Assembly: GCA_949825065.1 (NCBI GenBank)
Contig: OX463849.1
Coordinates: forward strand, 40,825,852-40,889,851
Direction of reading: 5' to 3'
DNA length: 64,000 nt
Source of the DNA: Odontocerum albicorne
Lineage: Eukaryota > Arthropoda > Insecta > Trichoptera > Odontoceridae
Positions 57,336 to 64,000 of the stretch are shown piece after piece. Every line of letters begins with the position of its first letter. Position 1 is the stretch's first letter. A program made the translations under genes and the position numbers. A model generated the notes under the pieces. The model worked only from the letters and a program-made list of their open reading frames with translations. It was not told where the DNA came from and ran no database searches.

Positions 57336-59559
57336 TAAAAAACAAATTCCTATTGATTGTTTTAAAACTTAGACTGATTCGAATTTCCTGTCAATTATTT
57401 TGAATTCGTTTGATGTCAATTTTTGTTTTATTTTTATAAAAACAGATATTTCGACGTTTACATGCAAAAGAAAAACCCACCGATAAAATACATTTATTTG
57501 ACTTATTTGAAATATTGATAAAGCAAAGATCAGTCATATGTGTATAAAATATAAAGTTCGTCAAATGCGTATTTTATGGTTAAATTTTGTCTTATTGTTG
57601 TTTTGTTCCATACAAGTAGATAGAAAGAGGCGTAATGTTTCCACAATTATCTTAGAACACGTAAAATGTGAGTTGCGGTTTTTTTACACAGCTACATCCA
57701 AATAGTAAAGTAAAATACGGACATGGATGTATGTATGTAAAAAGAAACTGACTTACACAATACATTAGGTTTGTTTGAAATATCAAATAAGGATACATCA
57801 ATCCCATAAGTGCAAAAATATGAAGTCAGTTAAAATAGTATTTCATAGTTATGTTAAGTTTTGACTTTCGGTAATTACCCCTTAAAAAACAGTGTTATGT
57901 TTCCTCCAATATCTCAGAATAAGTAAAATGTGAGTTGTGTCTTCTATGCATACATATTAACATATATGTCTCTAGTAAAAAAGTTAGATACTAGATGTAA
58001 GGAAACCTTTCTCTATGGACATATAAACGCGTGGGACATATAATAATATAAGTATATTTATAACATCTAAAATCTTATCGTTATCTCAGGACTATGTTTT
58101 TCTACTCATAACCCTTGCCAAATCTCCATTAATAACCCACGCCCGCTTCACAAATCCGATGGAGTCAAGTGTCCTTGATTCGAACCGATACTCTGGGCAC
58201 AATCATCAACAGGGTGTGTAAGGGAACATAATTGGCTCCAAGAGACAGTGTGGGTGGATATGAGACAAATGCAGACCCCTGTAAAAAAATATAGTATATT
58301 CTACTTTATGGTGTTGTGAAATAGGCCATGAAGACCAGAACATTAATAAGGCTGGGAGAATTTGAAACGTGAATTATATATAATATCAAACGCTAAAGAA
58401 TATTCTCAAATATCAAAATACAACGTCAAGCTTCTGCTCGAGTGGAGTGAGAGCTCATTCATAAAATATTGAATGATTGCATATCTATGTTATATATTGA
58501 GAGGAAAAAAGTGACATTTCTTAAAATAACTGATAGGCAAAACAGAGGGTCGACTCGAAATTGGTAAAATGCACCTGTTTTGATTACGCAAAGTTCGCGA
58601 TTGAACAGGTATTCAGACAGTTGAGGAGGTATTCCGTGCCGCCAAAGGCAGAAATATTTTCCCGGGTGTGGTCGCCAGCGTTAGAGGATCCCTTCAGCCC
58701 GCGAAGATAAAGAACGTTCTTAAGTCCTTATATAATATATTAGAAGAATATATTATTTTCAAATTCTATGAAATGATATTATAATAAATTATTCACAAAG
58801 AATCTCGATTTCGTTGGAATCGCTATAATGTCGACAGTTTACACAATTGTGTAGGAACCGATTAACCGATGATTGTCATTTATACCTCGGAATAGTTAAC
58901 AATCTTGATGCAAAACCGATCATATCCTTTTCCAATCAGTGATTCTAAGAGGTATTAATTAAATATATAATCATTCGATTCCATACAAACGTAATAATTT
59001 CCATCTCCCGACCATGGAGTGGGCAGTCATCTGCATAGATTAATTTCCCATTACTGATTCCTCACTTGGAATCTCCCAGATGGTTGGAGACTGGGCTGTC
59101 GATATATATAAAGCCGCCAGAGCACGGAACTCAAAAATATTTTCTGTGGTACTTTGTAATGAAAATCCAAAGTATGTACGAAAAGTTTTCAGTTATATTT
59201 TATTTCAAAATATATTTCAGCTTTCACTGTCACTTTGTTAATGTGTTTCACATACATTTAAACACATACAATGTATTTTAAGCACCACAAAAGTTTAAAA
59301 GTTTCCACCCTAAACAAGTTAAAGCGTGTATAAACAATTATTACGTCGGCCAAACCAACCGTGGTCAGGTGATTTAAAAGTTAAAATCAATAGCAAATTA
59401 TGCATATTTCGTGTCACGTGTTAAATAAATAAATAAAAAAAAAGTGTGTCAACTAGCGTCGATAGAAAACGTGTTATTTTGCTATATTCAGGAATGTTAA
59501 AAAGTTATTTTTAAAAGTTGAAAAAATCCCGACTGAAATTAAATAACGTTAATATGCTA
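57336..59559. other. Anonymous sequence with one GC-richer patch
   Basis: 57430-57960 contains a weakly repeated theme (gtaaaatgtgagtt twice, near 57661 and 57924). 58550-58710 is GC-richer (ttcccgggtgtggtcgccag) but I recognise no protein. 58120-58290 has a possible reverse tRNA-like box (ccttgattcgaaccgat). The PAS-A continuation exon of dys was searched for here and not seen. Confidence 0.4.
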
Positions 59560-60066
59560 TCTACTGAGAAGCTTCTCCATCATATTCCACAGTGAGAGAT
59601 TGGGCTCAACAGTTTCCCTTATGTAGAGAATCGATTGAACATGACCTTCGTCAAAGCAGATTAGTAGAAGTACTCACTTCAAAAACAGTTGCATTAGTTC
59701 AAGATCATGTGAGTGTCACAAGGTATAAGACTAAAATTTAAATAAATAACAGTAATGAGCGGGCTTTCCAAAACCACAGTGCTTCAAATTTTACACGACT
59801 ATATTGGCAGGAATAAGGTAACGCAAGATGGGTGCCTAAACTCTGTGTGTTGTCCATGGTAATGACTTGTTGAATATTGTAATATTTTACGATGAGAAAA
59901 AAAGGCATGATTGAGTCAATTGCCATAGGAAATAAAACTATGGTTTTGTATCATGATCCTCTGTTAAAAATGCACTTTATAGAGTGGCGCTGTCCGGGAT
60001 CACCACGGTTCAAAAACGTCAAGGTGACACAAGCTCAAAAAAAGATTATGGTTACAATTTTTTAAG
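59560..60066 (+). pseudogene. Decayed mariner transposase
   Basis: Plus-strand frames, interrupted by stops and shifts, read VREWAQQFPLCRESIEHDLR (linker after the first HTH), then SRLVEVLTSKTVALVQDHVS (second HTH), then ARWVPKLC (the family WVP-x-L motif), then IESIAIGNKTMVLYHDPLLK and FIEWRCPGSPRFKNVKVTQA. The second stretch aligns with the transposase region normally carrying TGDETWV, where D is the first catalytic residue. Here it is N. The second and third catalytic positions are absent because the similarity stops near 60066. No TIRs were identified. Confidence 0.82.
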
Positions 60067-61189
60067 ATAAACTTTTTGTTTCATTCTATTACCTTTTTTA
60101 TATTATTTAGGAACTTGTGTGTTTCTACGTATTAATGGAACGTTAGTACATTTATACCACCACAATATGGTACATGTATTTAGTTAAGTAAAATTTATTA
60201 ATTAGTAAGTCTTTCTCATTTACAATAGATAAATGCTTTACGAGATTTTTAAATATTTGTTTTTAAGAATATTCAGATTTTATAGCAGTAGTTGTCATCA
60301 GAATTTCTTGCAAGTAAAAAGTGATTGAGCTTAAAAAAATCAAAGGGGTTTAATAATCATGAACCCTCAGACACAAGTAGATCTTGCTATTTGTACGCCA
60401 TACCTTGGTCATTTAGCATAAATTACCAGAACTACTTGGGACTTAGGTCCTTTTCTCTGAATTGTATAGAACGAGGAGGAATTTACATTAAATACACAAA
60501 TAAACTAAATTCAAATAGATTTTTGTTGTTATCACAACAGCCGATGAACCATGAACCTATTTTCTGAAGGCGGAGAGCCTTGTTTTATGTAACATTATAA
60601 GAATAATTTTTAAAATTTATGAGGAGTGGTCCACGGCCGCCACTCGAGGAGTCACCTTGATGCATCGCTTTCTTTCCGCACGAGATATGAACGGCCCTGT
60701 TTAGAGACTGCCATTGCATGTAACATGATAATTTACGAGGAAACTTTGTTTCAATACCTTGTAAGGGGCAAAACAATAATACCGATGGAAACCAATATGA
60801 AATATTATCCATTGAACGTCAGTGATACATGTTTATAATCACCTAGGGGCATTACAGACGGCGAATGTGTATGCACCAAAGTGCATATAATTGAATCGCA
60901 ATAGAAAATGTGATGCATTTTATAATATATATCTTATAATAGTGTTTCAGTCGATACTGCAGTGTGCCATTTGGAATGGGTGTTGAATTTCGTTAGTTTC
61001 CTTGTGTCAAAGGTTGCAAGAAATATTGTTATTGATGTCGATAGAGCATACGCATTTGCATTCTTTCATTCTTAACTTCATTGCAACAATATCTGCTCGA
61101 TTTACTGGGTGTATTCATTCATTGTTGGATGGCGATACATTTTCAGTTTGTATTTTAGGCTAATGATGGTTTAACACTTTGTATTATAT
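60067..61189. other. Anonymous sequence
   Basis: 60615-60780 is GC-richer and has open frames on both strands (60585-60838) with no recognised domain. Nothing else was identified. Confidence 0.4.
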
Positions 61190-61355
61190 TGTATTACACT
61201 CTCATTGAATACAATACAATATTGCTATCTTTCCAACTAATCTAAAAATTTTTTGGTGAAAACCCGACTGTTAGTTTTGAAATCTGGGTATTAACTGAAA
61301 TCGAGACAACAATCCCCAGATTATAAAACATCCGTTTTACAAACTAGTCGTCAAT
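61190..61355 (-). repeat. SINE-A copy, decayed
   Basis: The plus strand shows attgctatctttccaactaa, then gtgaaaacccgactgttagt, a reversed B-box relic (aactgaaatcgagacaacaa) and acaaactagtcgtc. Confidence 0.62.
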
Positions 61356-61454
61356 TTAATATGATTTAAATATTATTTATATATGTTTTTTCAATTATTA
61401 TTATATAACATTATATTATGATAGAATTTTATTTCAACTGCCTATTAAACTAGT

Positions 61455-61670
61455 TAAGATAAATCGGCATCACTATCCACATCGCATTCTATAGATATGT
61501 CGGAGAGAGCAGTTCTAAGTTTTCTTCCATCCCGGTATATAATTTCGCTTAAGTTACGTCATACGCCTTGCTTCATGCATGTTTTTCTATCTTTAAGATT
61601 TTTCCCTCTTTCAGAATTTGATTTATCTCGTCATGCCACATGTTTCTAGATCTTCTAAAACGGTTTAATC
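61455..61670 (-). pseudogene. LINE ORF2 C-terminal fragment
   Basis: The minus strand reads RFRRSRNMWHDEINQILKEG, then KNLKDRKTCMKQGV and a stop. RSRNMWHDEI-x-x-ILKEG with K-x-DR-x-x-C-M resembles the RGRP-x-x-RW-x-D-x-I tail of RTE/CR1-like LINEs. The mariner at 61681 lies immediately beside it. Confidence 0.55.
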
Positions 61671-61680
61671 CATTATTATA

Positions 61681-62463
61681 CTAGGTAAGTCCAGAAAGTA
61701 AGTGCACTGATTTTTTGTAGGTTACAATTTTTTTTATTTAAACAAAAAAATTACGTGGTTACCGTAGTACATATGTAAGCTATTTTTCGACATAGTCGCC
61801 ATTCCTCTCAATGCAGGTGGTAAAGCGGGGTATCAACTTTTTGATGCCTTCCTCGAAGTAGTTTCCCGCCAACCCCTCCGTCCCCTTCTCCACCTCCTCC
61901 TTTACCTCCTCGTCGGTTGAAAACCTTTTTCCACCCATGTGCAGCTTTAGGGAGGTAAAGAGATAGTAATCTGAAGGGGCTAGGTCAGGGGAATGCGCGG
62001 TATGGTTCTGGACATCCCATTTAAACGAGGCGAGCAGTTCCTTCGTGGCGTTGGCCGTGTGTGGTCTGGCATTGTCGTGCAACAGGCAGACTTCCTTTGT
62101 CAGCATGCCACTCCTCTTGTTCTGAATCGCCCTCCGTAATTTTTTTAAACTTGCGACACCACTTGTACGATTCATAGCTTTATCACCATATGCAGTTTTC
62201 ACCTCATTATAAACCTCAACCGGAGGTTATCCCTTCCAAACGAGATAACGGATGACGCCCCGCATTTCGCACTTGGCGGGAGATTGGATTTACATTCTTC
62301 ACGAAACGTGTTGTCGCGTCGACACTTCTCAACGTACTGACCTCGAACCGGTCTCGTTGCGGAGGGAAAGGGTCAGGCTACACGAAAGTGTAGCCAACAT
62401 GTCGAAAATAAAATTCATCCGGTCGTGAGAGCCTCAGTACACTTACTTTCTGGATACGCCTCG
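61681..62463 (-). mobile_element. Internally deleted mariner with CGAGG-type ends
   Basis: A 783-bp element between TA dinucleotides (61679-61680 and 62464-62465). The left end is ctaggtaagtccagaaagta and the right end, read inward, is cgaggcgtatccagaaagta. Similarity covers about 30 bp. The minus-strand interior joins the N-terminal start of a transposase to its C-terminal third, with the middle lost. One TIR keeps CGAGG; the other has CTAGG, one base different. A TACGAGTA octamer sits 5 bp outside the right end (62468). Confidence 0.9.
61780..62202 (-). pseudogene. Mariner transposase, fused N-terminal scrap and C-terminal third
   Basis: A 140-codon minus-strand frame. It starts with a scrap of the first HTH (VKTAYGDKAMNRTS), then jumps to LKKLRRAIQNKR and the catalytic second aspartate in LLHDNARPHTA (about residues 41-51). 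The third catalytic aspartate lies in HSPDLAPSDYYLF (about 70-82). The C-terminal domain runs to GDYVEK. The first aspartate (usually in TGDE) and much of the DNA-binding region are deleted. Upstream in the same frame, after a single TAA, lies MRGVIRYLVWKG, the natural N-terminus, so one nonsense codon also interrupts it. Non-functional. Confidence 0.92.
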
Positions 62464-62499
62464 TATCTACGAGTATGTGGTCGGATCATTTCAGGGATT

Positions 62500-62660
62500 C
62501 TACATATATTATTACAACTTTATTTTTATACAGACTTGGCAATATATTTCAACCAATAAAAATGGTGTCAATGAGGTTTTAAATGAAAACTAGATTGACA
62601 CTCTTTTAAAAATAAATAGGGTTTCTGAGGGAGGTCGATATTCTTAAGTCATTATCTATT
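62500..62660 (-). repeat. Possible SINE-A body, decayed
   Basis: agacttggcaatatatttca, a gaggttttaaatgaaaacta block and a ctgagggaggtc end resemble a reversed SINE-A without a readable B-box. Confidence 0.4.
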
Positions 62661-63283
62661 CTTCAACTTGAGGCCTATATATTTTCGTATGTACCCATTC
62701 GTTGTTTTAAGACACATTTTATGTTACGCTCAAATTTTTACAGCTTTTTGCCATGTACTAATTTCGCTACCATATCTTAAAATTAAGACTTAGATATTAT
62801 AGTTTACGTGAAAGTTCTCGATATAGGAAATTAGCAATGAATTGAAGAAAAAGCAAGAAAATTTCAGGAAATCGCCTTTTTAATATTTCTTTTCTTTGAC
62901 ATTTTTGCTGCCTCGATAATATTAATTTTAAATATGATAAGCCCATTTATTTAATAATTACCAATAATAATATCCCGAGACTATATCACAACAGTTTAAT
63001 CAATTGTAAAAGTATTATCTTTACTATCTCTCTTCGTCCAGTTGAGATTACGAATCTCTGTATCGTAACCAGTGTCTAACTACGCGAGGGTGTGGGCTGA
63101 AAAACATATGATATCCTCGCGGCTGAGTTCGCCCTCTGTTGGTGGGGACGTATCTTGACTAAGGCGAAGCTATGAGATGAGCCCAGACACCCTGATAGCT
63201 TCTATTTTAAATGCATTTTTTTCGAAATTGTACTGAGATATATGAATATGGTATGTAACAAACTCGTACATATATTGTATATA
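62661..63283. other. Anonymous sequence
   Basis: 63090-63200 is GC-richer; it contains gttcgccctctgttggtggg, the reverse of the cagagggcgaac unit near 3170. No gene. Confidence 0.4.
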
Positions 63284-63326
63284 CATACTATGTTGCTAGC
63301 AGTAAACCTATGTTTATTTATTTATT
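63284..63326 (+). repeat. LINE 3'-tail copy
   Basis: atactatgttgctagcagta followed by aacctatgtttatttattta matches the 3' end of the LINE piece at 19785-20125. The coding part is missing. Confidence 0.7.
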
Positions 63327-63529
63327 TAACCGGTATATTGTGTAGAGTGACCGTGTAGCTCTTAACCAACTACCGGGTGGCATTCCTATTACGTCACATA
63401 TCTACATTTAACGTTTCAGCCTTATTGGGGTGGTTATTGATTGCATTCGAAGATGAATAGTCTCATTTGTCAGGTATTCCATGAACCAGTGCAAGAAGAA
63501 GAATCGTACCGCATTCAATATAATCAATA

Positions 63530-63735
63530 AATGTATGACTTCTTCCAGAACCAACCAATTTCTTAGCTTGCTAAGCTCAGAAGACTCTTTTGGGCAGGAC
63601 ATATGGGAAGATTGAATAATGGCCAACAGCTGAGGAGTTTTTTGAACAGTAGACCTGAATGATGTAGTTCTGTTGGGACGCCAAGGCTTAGATGAACGGA
63701 CGTCGTTATTAAGGATCCAAGTATGACTAACAGAA
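63530..63735 (+). pseudogene. LINE ORF2 C-terminal fragment
   Basis: One frame reads ISKLAKLRRLFWAGHMGRLN, NGQQLRSFLNSRPE, then a stop, then SSVGTPRLR, a stop and TDVVIKDPSM. The order W-AGHMGRL ... G-x-PRLR-x-x-D is the familiar LINE C-terminal signature. Stops show inactivity. The 3' end is unclear. Confidence 0.68.
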
Positions 63736-64000
63736 AAAATAACGAACCCCTTTTAGATTGACAAATGATTATTTAATAAATAATTATTTACACTGAGCTG
63801 TTAAGAACATCACCACTCGTACACGTTATATTCCGTGCCTTGAAGAATAAATTGATGATTAAGCTTCTTAATAAGCTTTGCAAGTATAATTAAGTCACTT
63901 CTTAAACAGCATTTGATTTAACCAATATCCCTATTTTTTGTATTTAATTTTTACTATTGTTTGATGTACTTCGGTTAAACTTTTATCAAATGTTAATAAA
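63736..64000. other. Anonymous AT-rich sequence to the window end
   Basis: Nothing recognised. Confidence 0.45.

Noticed and set aside
60846..60900. Next dysfusion exon starting near GGGCATTAC
   Set aside because: A GHY triplet is present after a tag, but the following residues do not match PAS-A and a stop follows soon after.

Overview
This is an AT-rich stretch of an arthropod, most likely insect, nuclear genome. It has intron-bearing genes, microsatellites and minisatellites, tRNA-derived SINEs, non-LTR retrotransposon debris and several mariner elements. The order of insect cannot be settled from what is visible. No prokaryotic gene organisation, CRISPR array, rRNA or intact tRNA gene was seen.

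The one host gene I can support is part of dysfusion (dys; the NPAS4-like bHLH-PAS family) on the + strand. Four coding exons have good splice signals and compatible phases: 48944-49128 (bHLH), 50568-50638 (histidine-rich linker), 53028-53117 (start of PAS-A) and 55039-55242 (more of PAS-A). Together they give about 183 codons with an open frame across all three joins. The start-codon exon lies upstream and was not identified. The exon continuing PAS-A was not found before the window ends, so the last visible intron is over 8.7 kb. The introns carry SINEs, LINE pieces, a 1-kb foldback element and minisatellites.

The left 48 kb is repeat-dominated and without a recognisable host gene. It holds a 679-bp internally deleted mariner (1399-2077), a probable solo LTR with a 5-bp target duplication (13615-14011), about 20 copies of a tRNA-like SINE family (called A here), a second tRNA-like SINE family (B), LINE 3'-end coding remnants, palindromic repeats (J), other dispersed families (C to I) and long tandem arrays at 531, 21377, 23761, 32741, 35089, 38760 and 39815. 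The right end holds a decayed mariner transposase (59560-60066) and a 783-bp deleted mariner whose termini read CTAGG/CGAGG (61681-62463).

The most interesting signal is the octamer TACGAGTA/TACTCGTA, seen at least 20 times. In three unrelated repeat families, copies with and without it can be compared, and it behaves as a precise insertion at a TA dinucleotide (TA becomes TA-CGAG-TA). CGAG is the terminal tetranucleotide of the mariner at 61681-62463, so these look like excision footprints of a mariner family. A second striking feature is a four-fold tandem repeat of the dys intron 3'-splice junction (52803-53052).
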